Source: Sulfurovum sp. TSL6 (GTDB taxonomy: Bacteria; Campylobacterota; Campylobacteria; Campylobacterales; Sulfurovaceae). Taken from it: a DNA stretch of 64,000 nucleotides. The position numbers and the translations under genes are program-made. Where the stretch lies: positions 62,001-126,000 of the forward strand of contig NZ_BPFJ01000002.1 in NCBI RefSeq assembly GCF_019972115.1. Direction: 5' to 3'. Shown one piece after another: positions 43,845-52,182 of this stretch. The notes below the pieces were generated by a model, which was not told the DNA's origin, did no database searches, and saw only the letters and a program-made list of their open reading frames with translations. Numbering within the stretch: position 1 is the stretch's first letter; the number at the start of each line of letters is the position of its first letter.

Positions 43845-45760
43845 GCATTTTAGAAAAAGCCTTTAAGGCAAGAAATAATAAAGTCAATAAAGTAGAGACA
43901 ACCAAAGCACTAAAGATGCCGATGGATGTCTACAATAAGTTAGAAGAGATCGCTGCAGCCGGATATGAAGGTTTAGCCAAAGAAGACAGTGCATATTTTT
44001 TAAAATGTTTTGGACTCTTTGATAAAGGTGACGACTTTATGCTTCGCATTCGTGTACCTGCAGGACAATTAAACTACGAACAAACTTTACGTATCGGTGA
44101 ATTGGCTCAAAAGTATGGTAATGACTATATAGATCTCACGACACGTATGCAGATCGAACTGCGTTACTTGCAGATAGCAGACATTGCCAAAGTACTGGCC
44201 GAGCTCCATGAAGTAGGTATCTCTACTTTTCAGACCGGTGTGGACAATCCTCGTAACATCGTAGCCGATCCATTAGATGGTATCGCTTACGATAACATCA
44301 TCAAGACAAAACCTATTATCGACGAACTGCAAGCGGTATTTGCTGAAGATCCGGATTGGATCTCTGTCTTGCCTCGTAAATTCAATACAGGAATACTAGG
44401 TTCACTTTCCAACTCCTGTAATATCTTTGGGCATGACTGCTGTTTCGTCTTGGCTCAAAAAGACGGGCTGTTTGGGTTCAATGTCTATTTAGGCGCACGT
44501 GTAGGTGTGCAGGCACAAGATGCAAACTTATTTGTACAGATCGATGAAGTCCCTCTCTTTTACAAATCACTTCTCACGCTTTTCAAAACCTATGGATACA
44601 GAGATAACCGAAATAAAAACCGTTTGGTTTTCCTTCTTAATGATGTAGGTATGGAAAACTTTGTAGAAGCACTGCAAAAAGAAGCAGGCTGCCTATTTAG
44701 TACTGCCGGTACAACGATGGTACAGTCTCAGTCTATTGCCCTGGGTTCGGACAAGGTACTGGGGCGTAACGGGAAATATGCCTATAAACTCATCGTACCT
44801 TCTGGTATATTCACGGGTACCGATATGATAGAAGTAGCAAAAACAGCTCAGAGATTTGGATCAGGAGATGTCAGATTGACCTATGATCAAAACATCTATA
44901 TAGTCAACATCGACACAACAGATATTGAAGATCTTGAGTCTGAAGATGTCATCAAAGCGTATGCAAAATTCAACAACCTTTATTTTCATGATATGATCGC
45001 CTGTGCAGGAACCAAGACATGCAGTTTTGGTGTCATCCCTAATAAACCCGATGCCATAGAGATGGCACACTTTCTCAATTCTGAAATACCTATAGAAAAT
45101 GCAACCGTACGCATGAACTGGTCTGCCTGTCCTAAGGGGTGTGGAGTACATGGTATTGCTGATATAGGATTTGAAGGGTGTAAGGCTAAAGATGATGAAG
45201 GTAACCGTGTAGACGGTGTACACATTTTTCTCGGTGGTAAGATCACACGTGTGGCAAAAGAAGCACATACCTTACATAAAGCCCTACCGTTAACGGAAGC
45301 TAAATACCATGTGAAATATCTACTTAAAACCTATGCTGCATTTAAACAAAGAGGCGAAACCTATGAAGCCTTTGATGATAGATTTTTATCGGCGAATTAC
45401 TCGTTTCAAGCCCTTGGCTTTTACACAAAGATAAACTATATCCTGAATGAAAAACTGGGATTGGATCTTTGGTTTGAACTTGAAAATGAACCCAAAACAT
45501 TTAGAAAAGAAGAGTTTGAACTGTTTACTTTCGGGTTGAAACTCTTTAAACTGCTTACTGGTGAAAAGCGTTATGAATCGGTAGAAAACTTTGAACCTGT
45601 ACTGACCAAACCTAGAAGCATCACAAGAAATGAAGTCACTAAACTAAATCCAAAAATCCCAGAAAAACTCTCAGAGGTCATCTACACTATGACCCATCAA
45701 GAGAAAAGAGAACGCGCACAGGTCTTCTCTGAACTGATTGTAGCACTCAAAGAGATCTAA
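43841..45760 (+). CDS. nirA: siroheme nitrite reductase (assimilatory, ferredoxin-type)
   Basis: A 639-residue nitrite/sulfite reductase hemoprotein that reduces nitrite to ammonium. Two ferredoxin-like halves with YGNDYIDLTTRMQIELRYLQ and FGSGDVRLTYDQNIYIVNI precede siroheme-[4Fe-4S] cysteines at CAGTKTCSFG (about residue 387) and SACPKGCG (about 429). The SSN-type motif GSLSNSCNIFGHDC is in the first half. Its place between siroheme synthase and nitrate reductase argues for nitrite rather than sulfite. ATG at 43841 overlaps the cysG TGA. The C-terminal 150 residues are longer than in plant NirA. Confidence 0.9.
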   Translation: MSILEKAFKARNNKVNKVETTKALKMPMDVYNKLEEIAAAGYEGLAKEDSAYFLKCFGLFDKGDDFMLRIRVPAGQLNYEQTLRIGELAQKYGNDYIDLTTRMQIELRYLQIADIAKVLAELHEVGISTFQTGVDNPRNIVADPLDGIAYDNIIKTKPIIDELQAVFAEDPDWISVLPRKFNTGILGSLSNSCNIFGHDCCFVLAQKDGLFGFNVYLGARVGVQAQDANLFVQIDEVPLFYKSLLTLFKTYGYRDNRNKNRLVFLLNDVGMENFVEALQKEAGCLFSTAGTTMVQSQSIALGSDKVLGRNGKYAYKLIVPSGIFTGTDMIEVAKTAQRFGSGDVRLTYDQNIYIVNIDTTDIEDLESEDVIKAYAKFNNLYFHDMIACAGTKTCSFGVIPNKPDAIEMAHFLNSEIPIENATVRMNWSACPKGCGVHGIADIGFEGCKAKDDEGNRVDGVHIFLGGKITRVAKEAHTLHKALPLTEAKYHVKYLLKTYAAFKQRGETYEAFDDRFLSANYSFQALGFYTKINYILNEKLGLDLWFELENEPKTFRKEEFELFTFGLKLFKLLTGEKRYESVENFEPVLTKPRSITRNEVTKLNPKIPEKLSEVIYTMTHQEKRERAQVFSELIVALKEI

Positions 45761-47364
45761 TGGTAGAAGCACTCAGTAAGCATACCCCTTTAGAGAATTT
45801 CATCGAGCATAAAACCAATGCCGGTATGCAGTGTGGTAACTACAGTATCGATCTGCCAGAACTTGGTGCGGGGGAACAGTACCGTTTTCACTTTGACGCC
45901 ACGGCCTGTGTGGGCTGTCACTGCTGTGAAGTTGCCTGTAATGAACAAAATGCAAATCCCGATGAGATCAAATGGAGAAGGGTCGGAGAGATGGAAATGG
46001 GTACATTCCCTGACACACTTCAGCTTTTCAACTCTATGAGTTGTAATCACTGTATAGAACCGGAATGTCTCATAGGCTGTCCTACAAACTCATATATAAA
46101 ATTTGACAATGGTATCGTTTGGCATGATGATCCTTCATGCATTGGATGTCAATATTGTACATGGAACTGTCCCTACGAAGTACCTACCTTTAATGCAGAC
46201 AGAGGCATCGTAACCAAGTGTCATATGTGTGCGGATAAACTTGAAGCAGGCCAAAGTCCTGCCTGTGTACAAGCCTGTCCGAGTAATGCCATAGAGATAG
46301 AGGCTTTTAATGTCAAACAATGGCTTGAAGAGGATATGGAAAAAGAAGGCATAGCCCCTCACCTCCCGGATATAGAGATCACCAAACCCACTACAAGATA
46401 CACACTGCCTGTACTCAAAGAGGAAGAGGAACTACGTGTGGCTGATGAACATTTACTCAAACCTGCACATGCTGAACTTCCTCTTGTTTTTATGACCGTA
46501 CTCACGCAAGTCTCTTTAGGCGCATTCCTAGCACTCTTTTTGGGACAACTGCTCTTCTCTTTAGGCTTTAATCTTCCAGAACCGACATTGGTCATGGCGT
46601 TACTTGCCTTTTTACCATCCGCTCTAGGTTTACCGCTTTCTGCCTTGCACTTGGGACGTCCCATTAAGGCAATGTCAGCGATGAAGAACTGGAGAACTTC
46701 CTGGCTTTCGCGTGAAGCCATTGCTCTGGGTGCATTTACAGGACTGGCTACGATGGTCTCTGCGCTTTATTATTTCGAAGTAAAAGGTTTCATTTTGCTT
46801 CTTCTTGAAGCCATCACGCTGGCTGTAGGGATTTACGGTATCTATGCGCAGTCGATGATATACCGTATCAAAGCGCGTCCTGCATGGAACAGAAAATCTA
46901 CGACCAAACGTTTTTTTGGTTCAAGCTATATAGGTTTTTTACTTATTTCCACTGCTTTACTTGTTTCAAACGGGGAAGAAGGAGCGATAGTACTCTTGTC
47001 TATCACCCTTCTTGCCGGTATGGGTCAGGCTTTAGTGATACTTGAAGAAATAATGTTCTACCGTCACTTAAATCAAGAGGATCCACTCTATTACCAATAC
47101 AACAGAAGCCGTATACTGCTTCAAGAACATTTTGGTTCGATAAAAACATTCAGGGTCTACTCTTTGGCACTCTTTGCACTGAGTTTACCTCTTTTGTCCA
47201 TTTTGTTTACTGCAAGTGGTTTAATAAGTTTGGCGATCACAACACTCATGGTCGCAACACTCGGTGCATTGACAAGTGAATTAGCAGGAAGATACCTCTT
47301 TTATAGAACAGTGGTGCCTTTAGGTTTAGCAGGAAATTTCTTTGCCGGTAACCAGAGACACTAG
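45760..47364 (+). CDS. fused DmsB-like iron-sulfur and DmsC-like membrane subunit
   Basis: A 534-residue fusion. Residues 40-215 carry four [4Fe-4S] cysteine groups as in DmsB/NarH-like proteins: CVGCHCCEVAC, CNHCIEPECLIGC, CIGCQYCTWNC and CHMCADKLEAGQSPACVQAC. Residues 240-530 have eight hydrophobic helices of the DmsC type, which oxidise quinol in the membrane (LPLSALHLGRPIKAMSAMKNWRTSWLSREA). The usual arrangement is two separate genes. The TAATG junctions on either side place it between nitrite and nitrate reductase genes, so it probably carries electrons from menaquinol to the adjacent nitrate reductase. Confidence 0.85.
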   Translation: MVEALSKHTPLENFIEHKTNAGMQCGNYSIDLPELGAGEQYRFHFDATACVGCHCCEVACNEQNANPDEIKWRRVGEMEMGTFPDTLQLFNSMSCNHCIEPECLIGCPTNSYIKFDNGIVWHDDPSCIGCQYCTWNCPYEVPTFNADRGIVTKCHMCADKLEAGQSPACVQACPSNAIEIEAFNVKQWLEEDMEKEGIAPHLPDIEITKPTTRYTLPVLKEEEELRVADEHLLKPAHAELPLVFMTVLTQVSLGAFLALFLGQLLFSLGFNLPEPTLVMALLAFLPSALGLPLSALHLGRPIKAMSAMKNWRTSWLSREAIALGAFTGLATMVSALYYFEVKGFILLLLEAITLAVGIYGIYAQSMIYRIKARPAWNRKSTTKRFFGSSYIGFLLISTALLVSNGEEGAIVLLSITLLAGMGQALVILEEIMFYRHLNQEDPLYYQYNRSRILLQEHFGSIKTFRVYSLALFALSLPLLSILFTASGLISLAITTLMVATLGALTSELAGRYLFYRTVVPLGLAGNFFAGNQRH

Positions 47365-47377
47365 AAAGGAATACACA

Positions 47378-49693
47378 ATGAGCATCATAAAAAAGATAAA
47401 AGATTTTCTGGGTACAGATATCAAAGAGGATAAATATGCCTTGGTCGATGATCCTATCTTTGGGAAAGTAGCCAAAAACAAAGCCCCGGATAAATGGGTA
47501 CGTTCAACCTGTGGATATTGTGGTGTAGGCTGTGGTATGTACATCGGTGTAAAAAACGGTAAAGCCGTTTACTCAAAAGGTGATCCGCTGCATCCTGTGA
47601 ATATGGGTACACTTTGTCCTAAAGGTCTCAGTGAGCACAAGATGGTCGGAGCGGACTCTCGTGTACATGCTCCCCTCATCAGAAAAAATGGAATGCTTAC
47701 ACCAGCAACATGGGAAGAGACTTTTCAAAAAACCTCTGAGACGTTCAAGCGTATACAAGCAGAGCATGGAAAAGGTGCTGTAGCGGTCATCTCCACTGGT
47801 CAATTACTTACCGAAGAGTTCTATACGTTAGGTAAATTTGTTCAACTCGGACTCGAAACCAATAATTACGATGGAAATACCACACTTTGTATGGCTTCTG
47901 CCGTCATGGGGTATAAACAGACCTTTGGATCTGATGGCCCGACCGGCTGTTATGAAGACTTTGAAAAAGCAGATGTCATACTGCTTATAGGTGCAAATAT
48001 CGCAGACAATCATCCCATCTTGAAACTTCATATCGCAAAAAATGAATCAGTCACTGGGAAAAAACCAACCATCATTGTTGTGGATCCGCGTAAATCCAAA
48101 ACATCCCAGATGGCAGATATCTTTGTCCCTTTGGCGCCAAGGAGTGATCTGGCACTGATCAATGGTTTATGTTACATCATTATGGAACAAGGTTGGGAAG
48201 ATGAGAAGTTCATTCACTCACGTACCAACGGATATAATGAATTTAAAAAACATATACTGGCGAACTACCCTCCTCAGGAAGTTTCCCAGATCACCGGTAT
48301 CGAGGTCAAGGAACTCTATCACCTGGCAAAGGTTTACGCTACGGTTGACAAAGCAATGAGTGCATGGACCATGGGCGTCAATCAAAGCAGTATTGGTACA
48401 GATACAGTATCTGCTATTTGTAATCTTGCTTTGATCACCGGGAATCTAGGTCGTGAAGGTGCTACACCCATGTCCATTACAGGTCAATGTAATGCTATGG
48501 GTACAAGGGAATTCGGATTTACCTCTTCTATCCCTGGGTATAGGAATTATGCGAGTCAAAGTGATAGGAAAGCCTTTGCAGATATTATCAATGTACCTGA
48601 AGATCTTATACCTACAGCTAGAGGCTATGCGTATCCTCAAATCATAGATGCCATCAATCGCGGTGAGATCAAAGCTTTATGGGTGGTTGCAACCAATCCT
48701 TTAGTCTCTTATCCTGACCAAAATGCTTTACGTTCAGCACTAAAAAAACTGGATATTCTTGTCGTTCAAGATGCCTTTATGTCAGACACTGCCCAAATCG
48801 CTGATGTGTTTTTTGCTGCGGCCACCTGGAGCGAAAAAGAGGGGTGTTATACCAACTCTGAAAGACGTTGTAACTATGCTAAAAAAGCTGTAGAACCTTT
48901 GGCTGAAAGTAAAGCCGATCTTGACATCGTCAAAGAATTTTCAAAATACTTTGACGGCAAGTACGATCTTCTTTTTAAAGATCTTCATACACCTAGAGAT
49001 GTATTTAATGAGATTAAAGAAGTGAGTAAGGGTCAACTTTGTGACTATAGCGGTATGGACTACGAACGTATAGAAGAGTTAGGCGGTATACAATGGCCTT
49101 GTAATGATAAAGCACCCGATGGGACCAAACGTCTTTATTCTGAAGAGATGGCCTGTAACACAGCTGATGGGAAAGCAAACCTTCTGGCTGTAGACTGGAA
49201 ACCACTCTCAGAAATGGCATGTGAGGGCTTACCTTTTATGCTCAACACAGGAAGAACCGTAGAACAGTTCCATACAAGAACAAAAACAGGAACCGTAGGT
49301 ATACTTGATGCTCTAGCGCCCGAAGCATGGGTAGAATTGAGTCCAAAAGATGCACATAAGCTCCAAGTCAACAGCGGTGACCGCATCGCACTTTCAGGGT
49401 CACGCGGCCGTGTCGAAGATGTCATCGTAAAAGTAAGTGAAACAGTCAAAGAAGGCCATGTCTTTGTTCCTTTTCATTTCAACGAACAGCTTATTAACAA
49501 CGTTACCATCCCGGAATTTGATGCCAAATCCTTTGAACCCAATTATAAACAGTGTGCGGTACAACTACACTCAGAAGCCGTACCTGAGGGTATAGTCTAT
49601 AAAGAGCCCGAAATAACAGGTTACCTAGAAGGCGTGAAAGTCTATAATGAAGAGGTCATAAGTGAGGAAAAAGTTGAGAGTACTAAGACGTAA
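47378..49693 (+). CDS. nasC: molybdopterin nitrate reductase catalytic subunit (assimilatory type)
   Basis: A 771-residue member of the DMSO-reductase family. N-terminal [4Fe-4S] ligands CGYCGVGC (about residue 44) and CPKG (about 78); molybdenum ligand Cys in NTTLCMASAVMGYKQ (about 170), as in NarB/NasC/NapA; GANIADNHPILKLHI, VVDPRKSKTSQMADI, NLALITGNLGREGATPMSITGQCNAMG, and the C-terminal NTGRTVEQFHTRTKTG cofactor motif. No Tat signal, so cytoplasmic, fitting assimilation. The last 30 residues are an acidic tail. ATG at 47378 follows AAAGGA. It overlaps the convergent gene at 49683 by 11 bases. Confidence 0.9.
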   Translation: MSIIKKIKDFLGTDIKEDKYALVDDPIFGKVAKNKAPDKWVRSTCGYCGVGCGMYIGVKNGKAVYSKGDPLHPVNMGTLCPKGLSEHKMVGADSRVHAPLIRKNGMLTPATWEETFQKTSETFKRIQAEHGKGAVAVISTGQLLTEEFYTLGKFVQLGLETNNYDGNTTLCMASAVMGYKQTFGSDGPTGCYEDFEKADVILLIGANIADNHPILKLHIAKNESVTGKKPTIIVVDPRKSKTSQMADIFVPLAPRSDLALINGLCYIIMEQGWEDEKFIHSRTNGYNEFKKHILANYPPQEVSQITGIEVKELYHLAKVYATVDKAMSAWTMGVNQSSIGTDTVSAICNLALITGNLGREGATPMSITGQCNAMGTREFGFTSSIPGYRNYASQSDRKAFADIINVPEDLIPTARGYAYPQIIDAINRGEIKALWVVATNPLVSYPDQNALRSALKKLDILVVQDAFMSDTAQIADVFFAAATWSEKEGCYTNSERRCNYAKKAVEPLAESKADLDIVKEFSKYFDGKYDLLFKDLHTPRDVFNEIKEVSKGQLCDYSGMDYERIEELGGIQWPCNDKAPDGTKRLYSEEMACNTADGKANLLAVDWKPLSEMACEGLPFMLNTGRTVEQFHTRTKTGTVGILDALAPEAWVELSPKDAHKLQVNSGDRIALSGSRGRVEDVIVKVSETVKEGHVFVPFHFNEQLINNVTIPEFDAKSFEPNYKQCAVQLHSEAVPEGIVYKEPEITGYLEGVKVYNEEVISEEKVESTKT

Positions 49694-50534
49694 GTGCTTT
49701 CAGATCATTCAGATCAAACAACAGCAGATCATTGTCCTGTGTTTGTAACAGTTCATTTGAAAACCCGCTCTTGGAAAACAGTGCATAGACATCTACGTTT
49801 ATACCAGATTCCAAGGCTTTGGCTTTGAGCTTGGTCAATTCGTTCTTACACACTTTACGCTCTTTATACTTACACTCTCCCAAGATGATCTTTTTATCCT
49901 GACTGACTGCCAGAATGTCAAATTCACTGTGAATATTCCAAAAACTTCCACTATCCACTATCGTATTATGCTCTGCATAATGCTGTATTAAAAGTGCATC
50001 ACAAAGTTGTTCATAGACCAAAGAACGTAAACGCTCATAGTGTTTCTCAAAGTTCTTTAAAAATGCATCACCTTTCCCTACAGCCAAGTCTTTTTTATAA
50101 TACATCACAAAACCGAACCAGAAACGCATAAATGGCTGTACAAAACGCAGTTTATCCTGTACACGGTAAGAACGCTGCTCTTTTTTGAGTTTATGTTTGG
50201 GATGGTTACGCAACGGAGATTCTCTTGAGGCTTCGATTCTCAGCACATTTAAATCGACCAACTCTTGGACGATCTTCTCTCCCAAAGCCTCACTTACTTT
50301 TGCTTTTCTCAGTACAGAATATAGTTTTCCATCCCCTCTGGCCACTGCCATAAGTATTTCACGATACGGACTTTCTAAAAGGTATGAGGGAGAAACAAGT
50401 GCTTGAAATTTTGAGAAATTTTGCACAAAATTTGACTCTACCATGGAAAAAACATCATCAAAATAGTCTAGTTCTATATTTTTACCAATACCGCCCAAAA
50501 TAGAAAAATACTCAACAGCCTGTTCCAGCTCCAA
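49683..50534 (-). CDS. DUF234-like protein without its usual ATPase half
   Basis: A 283-residue protein. The middle (LLESPYREILMAVARGDGKLYSVLRKAKV, then IVQELVDLNVLRIEAS) is a winged helix and the C-terminal half (RFVQPFMRFWFGFVM, FDILAVSQDKKIILGECKYKERKVCKNEL) is the nuclease-like DUF234 domain with the D...E-x-K pattern. In most proteins these follow an AAA-type ATPase of about 200 residues; here nothing of that is seen, so it is a stand-alone or trimmed form. It is flanked by nitrogen genes on both sides but shows no obvious link to them. Confidence 0.7.
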   Translation of the reverse strand: MELEQAVEYFSILGGIGKNIELDYFDDVFSMVESNFVQNFSKFQALVSPSYLLESPYREILMAVARGDGKLYSVLRKAKVSEALGEKIVQELVDLNVLRIEASRESPLRNHPKHKLKKEQRSYRVQDKLRFVQPFMRFWFGFVMYYKKDLAVGKGDAFLKNFEKHYERLRSLVYEQLCDALLIQHYAEHNTIVDSGSFWNIHSEFDILAVSQDKKIILGECKYKERKVCKNELTKLKAKALESGINVDVYALFSKSGFSNELLQTQDNDLLLFDLNDLKALTS

Positions 50535-50634
50535 GTAAGAAAAATGTCGGTAAAACCTTTGAAATGATGCTTTGATGAAGTCCCTTTGTACATAAATTAA
50601 ATTATTTTAACATACTTTTATTTGAATTTTTGTA

Positions 50635-50651
50635 TGATTAATAATTAAACA
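50635..50651 (+). promoter_or_regulatory. imperfect operator at the ntrC-like promoter
   Basis: TGATTAATAATTAAACA matches the 17-bp palindrome at 14 of 17 positions. It overlaps a possible -10, TATGAT at 50633-50638, and ends 15 bases before the ATG of the NtrC-like gene. Unlike the other sites it is on, not upstream of, the promoter, which would fit autorepression. Confidence 0.45.
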
Positions 50652-50666
50652 ACACCAAAGAGTATT

Positions 50667-51401
50667 ATGGAAACATTTTTTAGCAAATCAGATAAGATAC
50701 AACATATCATCAAGAGTTTTACCCTCACAAAGACACTTTTTGTTTCATCCATCATCATCGGTGAAGCGCATACTGGTAAAAAATCACTTGCACGATACCT
50801 TTTCCCAGACACCCCTGTAGTTTCGGGTAATGATCAAAAAGAAGTTGAAGATGCACTTGAACATAATGATGAGCTTATCATCACAAATTTTGAAAAGCTC
50901 AGTAATCAAAACTCTCTTGATTTTACCAATAAACGTATTATTGCTACAGCAGATTATATGGGTAACTCAGAGCTCATTGATGATCTTTTTGCTTTTATTT
51001 ATGCTATGCCATCACTGCAAGAGCGTCCTGAAGACATCGAGTATTTAAAAGAGCTGTTCATTAAAGAGGCATGTTCTACTTTAATGATAGAAGAGAATAC
51101 ATTTGAACCTGAGTACATCCCACTAAACCTCACAAAAAATACTAAAAGTCTCAAAAGATCTGTCTATATACACCTGATGAAACAAAGTATGGATACCCAA
51201 GACATAGAAGAGATACTTTACCACTATTTACTGAAACACCTTGATGGTAATGATGCATACAGGGAACATCTTGGCTTGTATGAGAGGCCTCTTATAGAAG
51301 CGGGGCTTCAAAAATTTGGTTCACAACTGCAACTTTCACAGGTTTTAGGTATAAACAGAAACACACTTAGAAAGAAGATACATGAGCACAACATCGATTG
51401 A
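50667..51401 (+). CDS. reduced NtrC-like regulator (no receiver domain, no GAFTGA)
   Basis: A 244-residue protein resembling the AAA+ and DNA-binding parts of NtrC. Walker A is SIIIGEAHTGKKSLARYLF (about residues 28-46); ELIITNFEKL stands where the Walker B strand should be; KRIIATADYMG matches the sensor I strand (RIIAATN); MPSLQERPEDIEYLKELFI matches the PPLRERxEDI block. Between Walker A and B about 45 residues that normally include the GAFTGA loop are missing, and there is no N-terminal receiver domain. The C-terminus (EAGLQKFGSQLQLSQVLGINRNTLRKKI) is a Fis-type helix-turn-helix. Without GAFTGA it should not activate sigma54. It overlaps the PAS gene by 20 bases. Confidence 0.72.
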   Translation: METFFSKSDKIQHIIKSFTLTKTLFVSSIIIGEAHTGKKSLARYLFPDTPVVSGNDQKEVEDALEHNDELIITNFEKLSNQNSLDFTNKRIIATADYMGNSELIDDLFAFIYAMPSLQERPEDIEYLKELFIKEACSTLMIEENTFEPEYIPLNLTKNTKSLKRSVYIHLMKQSMDTQDIEEILYHYLLKHLDGNDAYREHLGLYERPLIEAGLQKFGSQLQLSQVLGINRNTLRKKIHEHNID

Positions 51402-52083
51402 TTTTAAATCTTTTATAGAATGGGACAGCAATCCTTTCATACTTTTCAGTGATCAGGGGAAAATACTCTACCTCAATAACGCTGCAGAGATCTTGTTTGG
51501 ATATGTCACTAAAAAAGAGCTTTATGATATTGCTTTATCTTATGCGCCTCAGACTTTTGGTTATAAGACTACTGCACTGGCACTGAATTATGATACTTAC
51601 ATATTTCACGCTATTACAGTAGGATATGAGAATGAAGAGCAAATTTCCTTACGCTTATACAACACTCCGCGTATTAAATCAGCGCGTAAAATAGAAAAAG
51701 ACAAACTCATAACCACAGATATCAACACCTTACTTGAAGCGAACATAGCACTTTTTAGAACAAAGAATTCCAATCCCATTAAGCTTTTAACCGATCAGGA
51801 TTTACCTGCATTTAAAATAGACCAAAATAATTTTTCCAAACTTATAAGAAAAACACTGAATGCATTTAGAGCTTCTGACTCCATTGATATTTCTCTTAAA
51901 CTACTCTTTGGTCAGCATGTCATGATAGAAGATAATAAAGTAGCCATCGCACAACTTGCCATACTTGCCAATGGACGTTACGCAGATACAGATGAGGAGA
52001 TATGTACGCATGCAGAAATAAGTCAGATCAAATGTATTCTTAAAGAACACTCTATTAAACTTGAAATACCTCTTGTTCAATAA
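51382..52083 (+). CDS. NtrB-like PAS protein with degenerate kinase region
   Basis: A 233-residue protein. Residues 8-95 form a PAS domain in NtrB style (FIEWDSNPFILFSDQGKILYLNNAAEILFGYV). No His-containing phosphotransfer helix follows. Residues 120-233 look like a decayed HATPase domain: DQNNFSKLIRKTLNAFRASDSIDISLKL resembles the N box, and SQIKCILKEHSIKLEIPLV the closing strand, but G boxes are absent. It could still sense PII or a small molecule and act through binding. Co-transcribed with the NtrC-like gene. Followed directly by a 17-bp stem hairpin that contains the operator. Confidence 0.65.
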   Translation: MSTTSIDFKSFIEWDSNPFILFSDQGKILYLNNAAEILFGYVTKKELYDIALSYAPQTFGYKTTALALNYDTYIFHAITVGYENEEQISLRLYNTPRIKSARKIEKDKLITTDINTLLEANIALFRTKNSNPIKLLTDQDLPAFKIDQNNFSKLIRKTLNAFRASDSIDISLKLLFGQHVMIEDNKVAIAQLAILANGRYADTDEEICTHAEISQIKCILKEHSIKLEIPLVQ

Positions 52084-52148
52084 GCAACCGGATTGATTAA
52101 AAATTAATCAATCCGGTTGCGATAAAAAAAACCCAATCATGTTACTAT
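52084..52148 (+). promoter_or_regulatory. amt1 operator inside a 17-bp perfect hairpin, with -10
   Basis: GCAACCGGATTGATTAA (52084-52100) pairs perfectly with its inverted repeat at 52104-52120 around a three-base AAA loop. It begins on the base after the stop of the PAS gene. The centre is TGATTAAAAATTAATCA (52094-52110), the exact reverse complement of the nasA site. TACTAT at 52143-52148 (4/6 to TATAAT) lies 43.5 bases downstream of the centre. The hairpin lacks a T run on either strand, so it is more likely an operator that also folds in RNA than a classical terminator. Confidence 0.6.
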
Positions 52149-52182
52149 TGTCTTGTAAAAAATTAATTTAAAAGGAAATAGC

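Noticed and set aside
52094-52110. FNR/CRP box reading of TTGAT...ATCAA at the amt1 operator.
   Set aside because: The half-sites are nine bases apart rather than four, and the inner TAA/TTA bases are also conserved between sites.
52084-52120. Classical rho-independent terminator after the PAS gene.
   Set aside because: The stem is perfect but neither strand has a T run after it, and its core is the operator found elsewhere.
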